From: Actinomyces sp. HPA0247
Lineage (GTDB): Bacteria > Actinomycetota > Actinomycetes > Actinomycetales > Actinomycetaceae
NCBI GenBank assembly: GCA_000411415.1
Contig: KE150452.1
Span: 388,755 to 452,754, forward strand
DNA: 64,000 bases
Direction: 5' to 3'
Shown here: piece after piece, positions 37,147-46,888 of the stretch
Position numbering within the stretch: the first letter of the stretch is position 1
Layout: every line of letters starts with the position of its first letter
Position numbers and translations under genes: made by a program
The notes under the pieces: model-generated
What the model saw: only the letters and a program-made list of their open reading frames with translations
Databases searched by the model: none
What the model was told of the DNA's origin: nothing

Positions 37147-38136
37147 CTATCGGGCGGTGACGGAATCCGGGTCGACGCGCCCGGCGACGCCGATACCGAG
37201 GACGGATGCGGTCTGACGCAGGTCATCGTCCATCTGGGTCAGCAACCCATCGAGGGAGTCGAAGGACATCATCGGGCGGATGCGCGACACGAAGGTCACA
37301 GCAATGCGTTCGCCGTAGAGGTTCAGGTCCGAGCGGCCCAGGACGTGGGCCTCGACGGTGCGCTCCTCGCCGTTGAACTGAGGGTTGGTTCCCACGGAAA
37401 TGGCAGCGGGAAGGAACTCAGCGGACTGCGTGCCGGGCACTGCGCGAACGACCCAGCCAGCGTAGACACCGTCGGCGGGGATCACGCCTTCGACGTCCTC
37501 GGACAGGTTCGCGGTCGGGAAGCCGAGTGTGCGGCCACGCTTGAAGCCGTGGCAGACGGTGCCGCGGATGCGATGGAGGTGCCCGAGGACTCGGGCGGCA
37601 CCGGAGACGTCTCCGACTGCCAGGAGCTCACGTACCCAGGAAGAGGACCAGCGCCGTCCTTCGGGCGCCTCAATGTCGGTGACGGTAATAACACCAAATC
37701 CGTAGCGGCTTCCCAGCTCACGCAGCGTGTCGATCGTCCCCGCGTTGCCACGTCCGAAGCGGAAGTCTTCGCCGACGACGACCTCGCGGGCACCACAGCG
37801 CTCCACGAGGTATTCGTAGACGAATTCCTCGGGCTCGAGGCTGTAGACACTCGCGTCATAGTGCGCGACGAGCGTCGCGTCCAGGCCGGCCGCAGCCATC
37901 GCGTCGAGGCGGTCACGCAGCGGGGAGATGAGCTGGAGGCCCACCTCGGGCTTGTGTACCTGGATGGGGTGCGGGTCGAAGGTGATGGCCACCGCGTCGA
38001 TTCCCAGCTTGTGGGCGCGCTCAATGCACGTGGAGACGACCTTCTTGTGTCCGTTGTGCATGCCATCGAAATTGCCAATGGTGACGACACTGGCCTCGTT
38101 GCCGGGAATGTCAGAGAGGGAATACCAGACGTTCAT
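37147..38136 (-). CDS. ribF: Bifunctional riboflavin kinase/FMN adenylyltransferase
   Basis: Makes FMN and FAD from riboflavin. The N-terminal adenylyltransferase domain has GNFDGMHNGH (HxGH-like) and the conserved GEDFRFGRGNAG; the C-terminal flavokinase domain has RTLGFPTANL and the VEAHVLG block. It has 329 residues from ATG 38136. The ribosome site is weak (AGAGAC). It ends the rimP-nusA-ylxR-infB-rbfA-truB-ribF row, an order shared with most actinobacteria and firmicutes. Confidence 0.95.
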   Translation of the reverse strand: MNVWYSLSDIPGNEASVVTIGNFDGMHNGHKKVVSTCIERAHKLGIDAVAITFDPHPIQVHKPEVGLQLISPLRDRLDAMAAAGLDATLVAHYDASVYSLEPEEFVYEYLVERCGAREVVVGEDFRFGRGNAGTIDTLRELGSRYGFGVITVTDIEAPEGRRWSSSWVRELLAVGDVSGAARVLGHLHRIRGTVCHGFKRGRTLGFPTANLSEDVEGVIPADGVYAGWVVRAVPGTQSAEFLPAAISVGTNPQFNGEERTVEAHVLGRSDLNLYGERIAVTFVSRIRPMMSFDSLDGLLTQMDDDLRQTASVLGIGVAGRVDPDSVTAR

Positions 38137-38146
38137 GAGTCTCTTT

Positions 38147-39199
38147 CTAGAAAACCAGGACGGTACGCAGGCGCGCCTCATCAATGCGAAGCAGACCCAG
38201 GACGGTGCCGTCCGGCGCGAGCGCAGCGATCGGCGAGGCTTCCTCCTCGGACGAGCCGTTCGGGCGATAGCCAGCCTCGGTCGCCCACTGCGCCAGTTCA
38301 CCGCGCGAACGCCGGGGGGCCTGACCATGAGCGAACGCTCCGGCCTCGGCCTCGGTCAGGAGGAGAGTGGGGAACATGGTGCGCGCGGCCTCCCCCAGGG
38401 GGACGAGGGGCAGGATCGGTTCCGCCTCCGGCTCTCCTTCCGGGGTGGCTGCCTCGACAGCAGCGCCCAGCTCGTCGAGCGTCATTGCCGACTCCACGGG
38501 TATGTCACCCACGCGCGTGCGACGTAGCGCGGTCAGATGGGCACCCACGCCGAGCGCCTCACCGGCGTCGCGCGCAAGGGCGCGCACGTATGTGCCCGAG
38601 GAACACTCGACGACCACGTCAACATCCACGACGCTCACGGGTCCCGAGGGCAACTCAGCGTTAGGCACGTTCTCTCCGTCGGCCTCGTCACGGACATACT
38701 CCGCGGGGCGCGGGGGCGCCAGGACCTCCAGGCGCGAAATGCGCACCGGACGCGCCGCCAGTTCGACGTCCTCGCCCGCGCGGGCAAGCGCGTAGGCGCG
38801 TTTTCCATTCACCTTGATCGCCGAGACCGTGGAGGGAACCTGCATGATGTCCCCGCGCAGAGGTGCGAGCGCCGACTCAAGCTCCTCCTCACTCAGCGAG
38901 GAACAGCCCACGGCTGCGGTCGCGACACCTTCTGCATCGTCTGTGTTGGTAGCGACGCCGAAGCGGATCGTCGCCCGATATTCCTTCGAATGTCCACTCA
39001 CCCAGGTGAGCAGCTTCGTTGCCTTGCCAATGCCGATCACGAGGACTCCCGTCGCCATCGGGTCCAGGGTGCCACCGTGCCCCACCTTGCGGGTGTGGGC
39101 CAGTCGTCGCACGCGTGAGACCACGTCGTGGCTGGTGAGCCCCTGCGGCTTGTCGATAACGACGAGGCCGGGGCGCGGATTATCGGGTCGACGAGCCAT
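38147..39199 (-). CDS. truB: tRNA pseudouridine-55 synthase TruB
   Basis: Makes pseudouridine 55 in the T-loop of tRNAs. The start is VVIDKPQGLTSHDVV, the catalytic Asp is in GHGGTLDPMATGVL (about 42-55), and a C-terminal PUA-like region follows with an insertion rich in Glu and Pro (about 170-190 and 250-265). The start at 39199 lies 5 bases after the rbfA stop codon, so translation is coupled. The 350 residues are slightly longer than E. coli TruB, as in other actinobacteria. Confidence 0.95.
   Translation of the reverse strand: MARRPDNPRPGLVVIDKPQGLTSHDVVSRVRRLAHTRKVGHGGTLDPMATGVLVIGIGKATKLLTWVSGHSKEYRATIRFGVATNTDDAEGVATAAVGCSSLSEEELESALAPLRGDIMQVPSTVSAIKVNGKRAYALARAGEDVELAARPVRISRLEVLAPPRPAEYVRDEADGENVPNAELPSGPVSVVDVDVVVECSSGTYVRALARDAGEALGVGAHLTALRRTRVGDIPVESAMTLDELGAAVEAATPEGEPEAEPILPLVPLGEAARTMFPTLLLTEAEAGAFAHGQAPRRSRGELAQWATEAGYRPNGSSEEEASPIAALAPDGTVLGLLRIDEARLRTVLVF
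39162..39173 (+). repeat. Recurrent 12-mer, antisense in truB
   Basis: truB reads the complement as Pro-Gly-Leu-Val, a third antisense frame; the 14-mer covers 39161-39174. Confidence 0.78.
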
Positions 39200-39204
39200 G
39201 AGGG

Positions 39205-39654
39205 TCAGGCCCAATCCTTCTCGGCGTCGTCCTCTTCGTCATCGTGACGGTAGGGGTCGGCGTCGCCGGCGTAGGTGGCACCGGCGGAGGCGGCCGCGAT
39301 GGCCTCGTCCTTCGCCTTGGCCTTCGCCAGCGCATCCTCGAGCGCAGCGGCGCTTTCGGGCAGCGCATCGGGAATGAATTCCAGGGTCGGAGTCAGACGC
39401 AGGCCCAGAGCCTTGCCCACACGCGAGCGGAACAGGCCCTGCGCGGATGCGAAGGCTCGTGCGGCCTTCTCACGCTGCTCGTCATCGCCGAGCACCGTGT
39501 AGAAGATGGACGCGTGCTGCAGGTCGCCCGTCACGCGCACGTCCGTGATCGTCACGAGCTCCAGGCGGGGATCCTTCACCTGGCGTCCAATCATCGACGC
39601 GACAGTCTGCAGGATTCGCTCCTGCACCTTACGAACGCGAGCTTCGTCAGCCAT
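39205..39654 (-). CDS. rbfA: Ribosome-binding factor A
   Basis: Binds and matures the 30S subunit, mainly at the 16S 5' end. The 149-residue protein has the KH-type core [37 protein letters not shown] and [13 protein letters not shown] charged tail after residue 120 ([15 protein letters not shown]) is typical. ATG 39654 follows AAAGGAGGGC. A hairpin separates it from infB upstream. Confidence 0.95.
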   Translation of the reverse strand: MADEARVRKVQERILQTVASMIGRQVKDPRLELVTITDVRVTGDLQHASIFYTVLGDDEQREKAARAFASAQGLFRSRVGKALGLRLTPTLEFIPDALPESAAALEDALAKAKAKDEAIAAASAGATYAGDADPYRHDDEEDDAEKDWA

Positions 39655-39707
39655 CGCGCCCTCCTTTCGGGCACTCACGCCCTTGTCGAAACACTAGATG
39701 AGAGAAG

Positions 39708-39737
39708 ATCGGGGTCCGAGCATGCCCGGACCCCGAT
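39708..39737 (-). terminator. Hairpin after infB
   Basis: An 11-bp perfect stem (ATCGGGGTCCG and complement), 17 bases past the infB stop codon. There is only a mixed T/C run after it, so it may attenuate rather than fully stop transcription into rbfA. Confidence 0.7.
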
Positions 39738-39753
39738 ACTTCACGCCACGGAC

Positions 39754-42558
39754 TCAGTCACGAGCCTTCTCGCGCATCTCCCAGGTCTCAATGACGTCGC
39801 CCTCGGCGATGTCCTTGTAACCCAGCGTGATACCGCACTCGTAGCCCTCGCGGACCTCGGTGACGTCGTCCTTCTCGCGACGCAGGGACGCGATCTCGAG
39901 GTTGTCGGCGACAACGACGCCGTCGCGCACCAGGCGCGCCTTGGTGCCACGCTTGATCGTGCCAGAACGGACGATCGAACCGGCGATGTTGCCGAACTTG
40001 CCGGAGCGGAAGACCTGACGGATCTCCGCAGTGCCCAGCTGGACCTCCTCGTAGATCGGCTTGAGCATGCCCTTGAGGGCCGCCTCAATATCGTCGATCG
40101 CAGAGTAGATGACGTTGTAGTACTTGATCTCGACGCCCTCGGCATCCGCCATCTCGGCCACGCGCTCGGCGGGTCGGACGTTGAAGCCGATGATGACCGC
40201 GTTGTCGACGGTCGCCAGGTTGACGTCGTTCTGCGTAATCGCACCGACACCGCGGTGGATGATACGCAGCGCAACCTCGTCGCCCACGTCGATGCGCAGC
40301 AGCGAGTCTTCCAGGGCCTCGACAGCGCCGGACACGTCGCCCTTGATGACCAGGTTGAGGGTGTCGACCTCGCCCTCGGCCAGGACCTTGTCGAAGTCCT
40401 CCAGGGAGACGCGCTTGCGGCGCTTGGCCAGCAGGGCCTGACGCTCGGCAGCCTCACGCTTGTCGGCGATCTGGCGGGCCGTGCGGTCGTCGGGCGCAAC
40501 CAGGAAGGAATCGCCGGCGCGCGGGACGGACGTGAGACCGAGGACCGCGACGGGGGTCGACGGACCGGCCTCGGAGACGTCGTGACCGGCGTCGTCGAAC
40601 ATGGCGCGCACGCGGCCGTAGGACGAGCCGACCACCAGAGAGTCGCCCACGTGGAGCGTGCCGCGCTGGACCAGCATGGTCGCGACGGCGCCGCGGCCCT
40701 TGTCCAGGTTCGCTTCGATGGCCACACCGCGCGCGTCGGTCTGGGGGTTGGCCTCGAGGGTCAGCGCCGCGTCGGCGGTCAGCAGGACGGCCTCCAGCAG
40801 CTCGCGGATACCCGTGCGCTGCTTAGCGGAGATGTTGACGAACATGACGTCGCCGCCGTACTCCTCCGCGACCAGGCCGTACTCGGTGAGCTGGGAACGG
40901 ATCTTCTCCGGGTTCGCCGTGTCCTTATCGACCTTGTTAACCGCGACGACGATCGGAACACCGGCCGCCTGTGCGTGGTTGATGGCCTCAACCGTCTGGG
41001 GCATCACACCGTCATCGGCCGCGACCACGAGGATCGCGATATCGGTGACCTGCGCGCCACGGGCACGCATAGCCGTGAAGGCTTCGTGACCGGGGGTATC
41101 GATAAAGGTGATCGGGCGGGCGGTGCCGTCCTCAGCCTTGACGGTGACCTGGTAGGCGCCGATGTGCTGGGTGATGCCACCGTGTTCGGTGTCGACGACG
41201 TCCGTGTGGCGGATCGCGTCGAGCAGCTTGGTCTTACCGTGGTCGACGTGACCCATGACGGTAACGACCGGCGGACGGGGCTGCATATTCTCGGCGTCGT
41301 CGAGCTCTTCGGCCTCGAGGTCGATGTCGAAGGACTCGAGCAGCTCACGGTCCTCGTCCTCGGGGGAGACGACCTTGACGTCGTAGCCGAGCTCCGCGCC
41401 CAGCGCCTCGAAGGTGTCCTGGTCGAGGGACTGCGTGGCGGTCGCCATCTCGCCCAGGGCGAAGAGGACCGTCACAAGCGCTGCGGGATTGACGTCAATC
41501 TTCTCGGCGAGGTCAGCAAGGGATGCGCCCTGACGGATGCGGATCTGCGCGCCGTTACCGCGCGGGATCGAGACACCGCCGATGACGGGTGCGTTCTGCT
41601 GCTCGTACTCTTGGCGCTTCGCGCGCTTCGACTTACGTCCGCGCTGCGAGCGGCCACCTCCGCGGCCGAATGCGCCCGGCGTCGAGCCGCGACCACCGCG
41701 GCCACCGCCGCGGGGACCGCCGAAGCCGCCGCCGTTGTTCTGAGGACCGCCGGCGCCTGCACCTGCGCCACCGGGACGGCCATTGCCGCGACCGCGGCCA
41801 CCGCCGCGACCGCCGCGCTCTCCACCACCGTTACCGGAAGCAGCATTACGAGCGAAGTTCGCCTGGCCGGGCATCATGCCCGGGTTCGGGCGGTTACCAC
41901 CGGGGCGCGGAGCGCCGGGACGGGGACCGCCGTTACCGGAGGCACCCGAACGCGCAGCGCCGGGACGCGGGCCACCGTTGCCCGAGGCTCCCGGACGCGG
42001 CCCACCGGGGCGAGGACCACCGGAGCCACCCGGACGGGGCATGCCCTGGGAGGAGGCGTACGGGTTGTTGCCCGGGCGCGGGCCACCGGGGCGAGGGCCA
42101 CCGGGACGAGCCGGACGAGGGGCATCGTTACGACGCGGCGCGGGCTTGGGAGCGTTAGCGTCCGCAGGCTTGCGGCCCGCGGGCTTGGGGGCCCCTTCGG
42201 GCTTCTTGCCGCGAGGCTTGGGAGCACTCTTGGGGGCCGCAGTGGGCTTCGGCGCGCCAGGCTTGGGGACGCCAGCCTTGGGTGCGGCAGCCTTGGGTGC
42301 CGCGTCGGCGGGGGCAGCAGCCTTCTTCGCAGCGGGCTTGGCCGCGCTGGGCTTGGGGGCCTTGGCGGCGGGCTTTGCATCCGCCTTCTTGGTCTTGGGG
42401 GTCGCCGCGAACTTCTCGCGCATCTGCCGCACGACGGGCGGTTCGAGCGAGGACGAGGACGACTTGACGAATTCACCTGCTTCCTTCAGGTGACCCATCA
42501 GTTCTTTGCTGGTGATTCCGAGCTCTTTGGCGAGCTCGTGGACACGCAACTTTGCCAC
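39754..42558 (-). CDS. infB: Translation initiation factor IF-2
   Basis: A GTPase that brings initiator tRNA to the 30S subunit. The 934-residue protein has a short N-terminal IF2_N domain ([19 protein letters not shown]), then about 270 residues of low-complexity Gly/Pro/Arg/Ala (repeated GGPRPGG and GNGGPRPGA units), a second IF2_N domain near 330, and the GTPase core: G1 GHVDHGKT, G3 DTPGHEAF, G4 NKVD. The C-terminal domains complete it. The start is GTG at 42558 after GGAGAAAT. Long Gly/Arg-rich regions are common in actinobacterial IF-2. Confidence 0.97.
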   Translation of the reverse strand: MAKLRVHELAKELGITSKELMGHLKEAGEFVKSSSSSLEPPVVRQMREKFAATPKTKKADAKPAAKAPKPSAAKPAAKKAAAPADAAPKAAAPKAGVPKPGAPKPTAAPKSAPKPRGKKPEGAPKPAGRKPADANAPKPAPRRNDAPRPARPGGPRPGGPRPGNNPYASSQGMPRPGGSGGPRPGGPRPGASGNGGPRPGAARSGASGNGGPRPGAPRPGGNRPNPGMMPGQANFARNAASGNGGGERGGRGGGRGRGNGRPGGAGAGAGGPQNNGGGFGGPRGGGRGGRGSTPGAFGRGGGRSQRGRKSKRAKRQEYEQQNAPVIGGVSIPRGNGAQIRIRQGASLADLAEKIDVNPAALVTVLFALGEMATATQSLDQDTFEALGAELGYDVKVVSPEDEDRELLESFDIDLEAEELDDAENMQPRPPVVTVMGHVDHGKTKLLDAIRHTDVVDTEHGGITQHIGAYQVTVKAEDGTARPITFIDTPGHEAFTAMRARGAQVTDIAILVVAADDGVMPQTVEAINHAQAAGVPIVVAVNKVDKDTANPEKIRSQLTEYGLVAEEYGGDVMFVNISAKQRTGIRELLEAVLLTADAALTLEANPQTDARGVAIEANLDKGRGAVATMLVQRGTLHVGDSLVVGSSYGRVRAMFDDAGHDVSEAGPSTPVAVLGLTSVPRAGDSFLVAPDDRTARQIADKREAAERQALLAKRRKRVSLEDFDKVLAEGEVDTLNLVIKGDVSGAVEALEDSLLRIDVGDEVALRIIHRGVGAITQNDVNLATVDNAVIIGFNVRPAERVAEMADAEGVEIKYYNVIYSAIDDIEAALKGMLKPIYEEVQLGTAEIRQVFRSGKFGNIAGSIVRSGTIKRGTKARLVRDGVVVADNLEIASLRREKDDVTEVREGYECGITLGYKDIAEGDVIETWEMREKARD

Positions 42559-42694
42559 ATTTCTCCATTCCGGAAGCGTCTCCGCTCCGGAGACGCCTTA
42601 CTGATATTGCTGGCAGCTCATCGCTGGGTACTCATCGGGTGCCCATCAGCTTCCAACCCGCTTCCATTTTCTCGGCGTTGATGGCGCGTGGCCA

Positions 42695-42982
42695 TCACTG
42701 GTGGTTGATCAACTCCTCCACGTCGTCCCACACGTCCTCCGGAACGTTTCCCGTTCGGAATGCACGCGCGAGGCCGCGTCTGACTCGGGCTGTCTGGATA
42801 CACTCCGCATCGGGGTGAACCCAGGCGCCTCGGCCTGGAAGAGTCGCCGCCGGATCGAGGTGAATCGATCCGTCTGGCGAGCGCACGATCCGTACGAGTG
42901 CGGTTCGATGCGCGTGTGCGCCGCATCCAATGCAGGTGCGCTGGGGCCCGGAGGTGGGCACTGGCGGCACAGAATACGACAC
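42695..42982 (-). CDS. ylxR: YlxR-family (DUF448) RNA-binding protein
   Basis: A 95-residue protein encoded between nusA and infB in most Gram-positive bacteria. It has the family's RTCIGCGAHAHRTALVRIV start and GRGAWVHPDAECI. Members bind nucleic acid or regulate RNase P; the role here is inferred from the family. It begins at GTG 42982 following AGGGAATT, 44 bases after nusA. Confidence 0.9.
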   Translation of the reverse strand: MSYSVPPVPTSGPQRTCIGCGAHAHRTALVRIVRSPDGSIHLDPAATLPGRGAWVHPDAECIQTARVRRGLARAFRTGNVPEDVWDDVEELINHQ

Positions 42983-43026
42983 AATTCCCTAGCTTAGTCC
43001 AGCTAGGGGATTGCTCGTCTGAGAAA

Positions 43027-44055
43027 CTATGAGCGACTTGTCACGTCATCGGGGGTGGAGACGCGCGACACGATCGCGTCGTCGCCGGTTTCCGTGTCGG
43101 CGTGGATGTCGATGTGGTAGTTCGTCAGGCGCGCGGCGAGGCGAGCGTTCTGACCTTCCTTGCCGATCGCGAGGGAGAGCTGGAAGTCCGGAACGATGGC
43201 CGTCGCAGTGCGGTTATCCACGGAGTGGACGACGACGCGGGTGACGCGGGCGGGCGACAGCGAGTTTGCAACGAAACGCGCCGGATCGTCGGAGTAGTCG
43301 ACGATGTCGATCTTCTCCCCGCCGAGTTCGGCCATGACGGAACGTACGCGTGCGCCCATCGGACCGATGCAAGCACCCTTGGCGTTGATGCCCTCGCGCG
43401 TAGCGGCCACGGCGATCTTCGTGCGGTGTCCGGCCTCGCGGGCAATCGCCTTGATCTTGACGAGGCCCTGCTGGATCTCGGGAACCTCACGCTGGAAGAG
43501 ACCGGCGACGAGGTTGGGGTGGGTGCGCGACAGGGTGATGCGCGGACCGCGCTCGGTGCGCTCAACGCCCACGACGTAGGCGCGGATGCGGTCACCGTGG
43601 CGGTAGGACTCGCCGGGGACCTTTTCCCCGTCAGGCAGGACGGCCTCAAAGTCGTCGGAGACCTGGACCATTGTGGGGCGTCCAGGGCGCGGAGCCTGGA
43701 CGGTGCCCGTGATGACCTGCCCTTCGCGTCCCGCGAAGTCGCCGAACACGCGCTGGTCGTCGGCGTCGCGCAGGCGCTGCATGATGACGGAGCGCGCGGT
43801 CGACTGGGCGATGCGACCGAAGTTCTTCGGGGTGTCATCGAACTCGCCGATGGGGTTGCCGTCTTCGTCCTCGTCCATGGCCATGACGGTGACGCGTCCG
43901 GTCTTCTTGTCGATTTCGATGCGGGCCTGGGAGATGGCTCCGGGCAGGTTGTGGTACGCCTTGAGCAGGGCTTCTTCGATGGCGTCAACGAGGGTTTCGA
44001 GGCTGACGCCCTTCTCGTTTTCCACCATCCGCAGAGCGGTCATATCGATTTCCAT
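43027..44055 (-). CDS. nusA: Transcription termination/antitermination factor NusA
   Basis: Binds RNA polymerase and nascent RNA to control pausing, termination and rRNA antitermination. The N-terminal polymerase-binding domain (about 1-110) contains LVDAIEEALLKAYH; an S1 domain follows (QVITGTVQAPRPGRPTMVQV), then two KH domains (AKGACIGPMGARVRSVMAEL; LSLAIGKEGQNARLAARLT). At 342 residues it lacks the C-terminal acidic repeats of E. coli NusA, normal for actinobacteria. It begins 6 bases after rimP. Confidence 0.96.
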   Translation of the reverse strand: MEIDMTALRMVENEKGVSLETLVDAIEEALLKAYHNLPGAISQARIEIDKKTGRVTVMAMDEDEDGNPIGEFDDTPKNFGRIAQSTARSVIMQRLRDADDQRVFGDFAGREGQVITGTVQAPRPGRPTMVQVSDDFEAVLPDGEKVPGESYRHGDRIRAYVVGVERTERGPRITLSRTHPNLVAGLFQREVPEIQQGLVKIKAIAREAGHRTKIAVAATREGINAKGACIGPMGARVRSVMAELGGEKIDIVDYSDDPARFVANSLSPARVTRVVVHSVDNRTATAIVPDFQLSLAIGKEGQNARLAARLTNYHIDIHADTETGDDAIVSRVSTPDDVTSRS

Positions 44056-44061
44056 GGTCTC

Positions 44062-44532
44062 CTACTTCCCCGTTCCAAAGTCGACGCGGGAGCGCGCCTT
44101 CCTCATGTCAGAATAGTCAATGGTAGTCGTTTCACCGTCGACATCGATCGTTGCGCTGGTCTCGTCAGCCGCAACGACGCGTCCGGAAACATATCCACCG
44201 GCGCGCAGCTTGATGCGCACGAGGCGTCCGATCTGGCGCATCCAGTGCCCGACTTTCGTCAGTTCGCGTTCGGCCCCCGGTGTGGACACCTCCAGCAGGT
44301 ACTCGCCGTCGATCGGATCTGCGGCGTCCAATGCTTTCGACACGGCGCGGGATACGTCGGCGAGCGTGTCGGAGTCGATTCCGTCGGCGCCGATCGGCGC
44401 TTCGACGATGACCCGCAGGAGCGGCATCGCGTCGGAGCGTGAGCGGGTCACTGAGTCCAGTTCCAGTCCCGACTGTTCGACCACGGGAGCCAGCAGCTCC
44501 TCGAGCGGTCCATCTGACGTGGACGATGCCAT
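44062..44532 (-). CDS. rimP: Ribosome maturation factor RimP
   Basis: Assists 30S assembly. The 156-residue protein has the two expected domains, LLAPVVEQSGLELDSV to YLLEVSTPGAERELT, and a C-terminal SH3-like barrel (ATIDVDGETTTIDYSDM). The LEVSTPG block is the family signature. It is the first gene of the nusA-infB row, so the operon promoter should lie in the 71 bases before it, shared with the divergent DUF4439 gene. Confidence 0.95.
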   Translation of the reverse strand: MASSTSDGPLEELLAPVVEQSGLELDSVTRSRSDAMPLLRVIVEAPIGADGIDSDTLADVSRAVSKALDAADPIDGEYLLEVSTPGAERELTKVGHWMRQIGRLVRIKLRAGGYVSGRVVAADETSATIDVDGETTTIDYSDMRKARSRVDFGTGK

Positions 44533-44603
44533 ATGCGCCTATCTTTCTCTCGCGTACGCGGGTCAGTTCCCTATCCTACCCGGGGGTGTGGGATGATGCG
44601 GGT

Positions 44604-45608
44604 GTGCGTTTCGCAAAACTGACTTTGACCACACGCCGCTTCCCCGGCCTCGTCGCGACTGGGGTGGCGGTCCTCGCGCTATCCGCGTGCTCGTCGTCTT
44701 CTCTGCCCACCCTGACTGGATTCGCCGCCGTGCGCGACCAAGCGGCGCGTACGGAGTCGGCGGCTTCTGATCGGGCGACCCAGCTCGCCGAGGTCGCGAC
44801 GGACTGCGCGTCCTGTTCGGCAGCTCTGCGCGCCGTCGCCTCGGCGTCACACGAGCGCCTTGAGGCACTGGGTGGCCTGTGGGACCCGTGGGGCGGAACC
44901 CCGCCCGAGGGTGCCTCTGCCCCCGCCGCCGTGTCCGAGGCACCCACCGACGTGTCGGCGTTCGTCGCGTGGCTAGCCCGCACAGCAACACGCGATCTGG
45001 AGATCGCTGCCGACACGAATCGCACGAGCGCCGAGGAGGCCCGCACCCTCTCAGCTGCGGCATTAGGCCGTTACGCGAGCGCGGTCACTATTGCCCAGGC
45101 GTATGGCATTGACCTGGATGCGGGGCTAGACCAAGCGCTCCTTGTCAACGACCGCGTGAATGCGGCCTCGCGTCAGGGAGTCCAGACCTGGTCAATCGAT
45201 CTTTTCGACGCGCCGGGAATATCAGCGTCCTTCGCCCCCTCGGGCAAGGATCTGGCATCCTCTCAGGAGCTGTCGAGTGCAGTCGCTACCTGGGATTGCA
45301 CGGCGTCAACCCTCCCTCAGGCGCAGGTGAGTGCGGGCACGCTGAGTGACGCATACGCCGTGTCGGGCGAGCTCCTCGCGCGCGCCGATGTCGCACTGCG
45401 TGCCGGAGCTGCCGACACGCGAACGCCTCGCTGCACACTTGGTTTCCTCGATGCACCCTCCCTGGCATCAAACCTGCTCGCGGCGGACTCCGCCATGCTG
45501 GCCAGCAGCTCCTCCGATGTGCGTGCGGCCGGGGCCAGCGCCGCGCTCGCAGACATCCAGCAGTGGGCTCCTCGCACGTCCCTGCCCGCCCTCATCGGCA
45601 CGCGCTGA
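44604..45608 (+). CDS. DUF4439 ferritin-like lipoprotein
   Basis: A 334-residue exported protein. The N-terminus is basic then hydrophobic (LVATGVAVLALSACSSS) with lipobox LSAC, so it is probably lipid-anchored on the outer face. The rest is Ala-rich and helical; the C-terminal part (about 195-330) resembles DUF4439, a ferritin-like helical bundle of actinobacteria, but metal ligands are not clear. Position beside rimP matches Rv2843/Rv2844 in mycobacteria. GTG 44604 has no ribosome site; a GATGAT hexamer just upstream suggests a leaderless message, as for serA. The function is unknown. Confidence 0.75.
   Translation: MRFAKLTLTTRRFPGLVATGVAVLALSACSSSSLPTLTGFAAVRDQAARTESAASDRATQLAEVATDCASCSAALRAVASASHERLEALGGLWDPWGGTPPEGASAPAAVSEAPTDVSAFVAWLARTATRDLEIAADTNRTSAEEARTLSAAALGRYASAVTIAQAYGIDLDAGLDQALLVNDRVNAASRQGVQTWSIDLFDAPGISASFAPSGKDLASSQELSSAVATWDCTASTLPQAQVSAGTLSDAYAVSGELLARADVALRAGAADTRTPRCTLGFLDAPSLASNLLAADSAMLASSSSDVRAAGASAALADIQQWAPRTSLPALIGTR
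44642..44653 (-). repeat. Recurrent 12-mer in the DUF4439 lipoprotein gene
   Basis: The gene reads the complement as Pro-Gly-Leu-Val just before its signal helix; the base after the core is A rather than C. Confidence 0.75.
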
Positions 45609-45645
45609 CAGCGAGCTCCTCGCCTCACGGGCGCTTCCATACAGG

Positions 45646-45685
45646 CACGAGGGCCGCTCCCCCATCCCGGGGAGCGGCCCTCGTG
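45646..45685. terminator. Bidirectional terminator between the DUF4439 lipoprotein gene and leuB
   Basis: A perfect 17-bp stem (CACGAGGGCCGCTCCCC and complement) with a 6-base loop between two convergent genes; TTT follows on the plus strand. Confidence 0.9.
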
Positions 45686-45698
45686 TTTCGCGTGAGTC

Positions 45699-46748
45699 TC
45701 AGACCCTAGCCGCGATGTCATCGCCGATCTGCGAGGTGGAGCGCACGAGCGGGTGACCGCTCGCCGCCGCCTGCGCGCGCGCTGCCATGTCGGCATCGAT
45801 CGCGGCGCGCACGCGCGCGGCTTCCTCGGCGTAGCCCATGAAGTCGAGCATCAGCGCGACCGAGGAGATGGTCGCGGTCGGATCTGCCTTGCCCTGGCCC
45901 GCAATGTCGGGGGCAGAGCCGTGCACGGGCTCGAACATGGAGGGGTACTCTCGCGAGGGGTTGAGGTTGCCGGACGCGCTCAATCCGATACCACCGGTCA
46001 CGGCTCCGGCCTCGTCGGTGAGGATGTCACCGAACAGGTTGTCGGTGACGATGACGTCAAAGCGCGCGGGGTCGGTGACCATGTAGATGGTGGCAGCATC
46101 GATGTGGCAGTAATCGACGCGCACCTCGGGATACTCCTCCCCCACCTCGTCGACGATGCGACGCCACATGTGTCCGGCGTTCACCAGGACGTTGTGCTTG
46201 TGGACGAGGGTGAGGTGCTTCTTGCGTGAGGCGGCCGCCTCGAAGGCGTAGCGAACGACGCGCTCGACACCGTAGGCGGTGTTGACGCTGACCTCGGTTG
46301 CGATCTCGTGCGGGGTGCCGACGCGAACGGCGCCACCGTTACCGCAGTAGAGACCCTCGGTACCTTCGCGCACGACAACAAAGTCGATGTCGCCGGGGTT
46401 GGCCAGGGGGCTGGGAACACCCTCGTAGTACTTGGAGGGACGCAGGTTCACATAGTGGTCGAGGGCGAAGCGCAGCTTGAGCAGCAGCCCTCGCTCAAGG
46501 ACGCCGGAGGGGACGGAGGGGTCGCCGACCGCACCCAGGAGGATGACGTCGTGGCGCTTGATGGCCTCAAGATCCTCGTCGGTGAGGGTGTCGCCGGTCG
46601 CATGCCAGCGCTGCGCACCCAGATCGAAGTGGGTCGTGGAGTAGTCGACGCCCTTATCCGCCAGGACACGGTCCAGGACTTTGAGGCCTTCGGGGACGAT
46701 TTCCTTGCCGATACCGTCGCCAGGGATTACTGCGATGTTCAGTGTCAT
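45699..46748 (-). CDS. leuB: 3-isopropylmalate dehydrogenase
   Basis: Oxidises and decarboxylates 3-isopropylmalate in leucine synthesis with NAD+. The 349-residue protein starts [13 protein letters not shown] and has the substrate arginine region [29 protein letters not shown] and the family signature [22 protein letters not shown] 46748 is used, preceded by GGAAGATGGAG; a longer frame would overlap the sialidase. No leuC, leuD or leuA is beside it, but ilvBNC is 4 kb away. Confidence 0.96.
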   Translation of the reverse strand: MTLNIAVIPGDGIGKEIVPEGLKVLDRVLADKGVDYSTTHFDLGAQRWHATGDTLTDEDLEAIKRHDVILLGAVGDPSVPSGVLERGLLLKLRFALDHYVNLRPSKYYEGVPSPLANPGDIDFVVVREGTEGLYCGNGGAVRVGTPHEIATEVSVNTAYGVERVVRYAFEAAASRKKHLTLVHKHNVLVNAGHMWRRIVDEVGEEYPEVRVDYCHIDAATIYMVTDPARFDVIVTDNLFGDILTDEAGAVTGGIGLSASGNLNPSREYPSMFEPVHGSAPDIAGQGKADPTATISSVALMLDFMGYAEEAARVRAAIDADMAARAQAAASGHPLVRSTSQIGDDIAARV

Positions 46749-46830
46749 GGCTCCATCTTCCCCCGCCCGAGCGCCCCGCGGCGGAATCGTTCCACCACGT
46801 GGGCCGTTTTCCAGGTGACGTCTCCCATAG

Positions 46831-46842
46831 ACGAGGCCGGGG
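46831..46842 (+). repeat. Recurrent 12-mer, intergenic copy in a hairpin
   Basis: This copy forms one arm of the hairpin between leuB and the sialidase gene; the 14-mer covers 46830-46843. Confidence 0.8.
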
Positions 46843-46878
46843 CCGGGAGGGCATGCACGCTCCCCCGACCCCGGCTCG
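46832..46878 (-). terminator. Hairpin terminator of the sialidase gene
   Basis: CGAGGCCGGGG pairs with CCCCGGCTCG across one bulged base, and GGGAG with CTCCC inside, leaving a 10-base loop. It begins 10 bases after the sialidase stop codon. Confidence 0.7.
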
Positions 46879-46888
46879 GTTGGACGGA

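Noticed and set aside
39244..42681. Long open frame of over 1,100 codons on the plus strand opposite infB
   Set aside because: It is the antisense shadow of a GC-rich gene; its amino-acid make-up is that of mirrored Gly/Pro/Arg codons and it has no ribosome site. infB is unmistakable.
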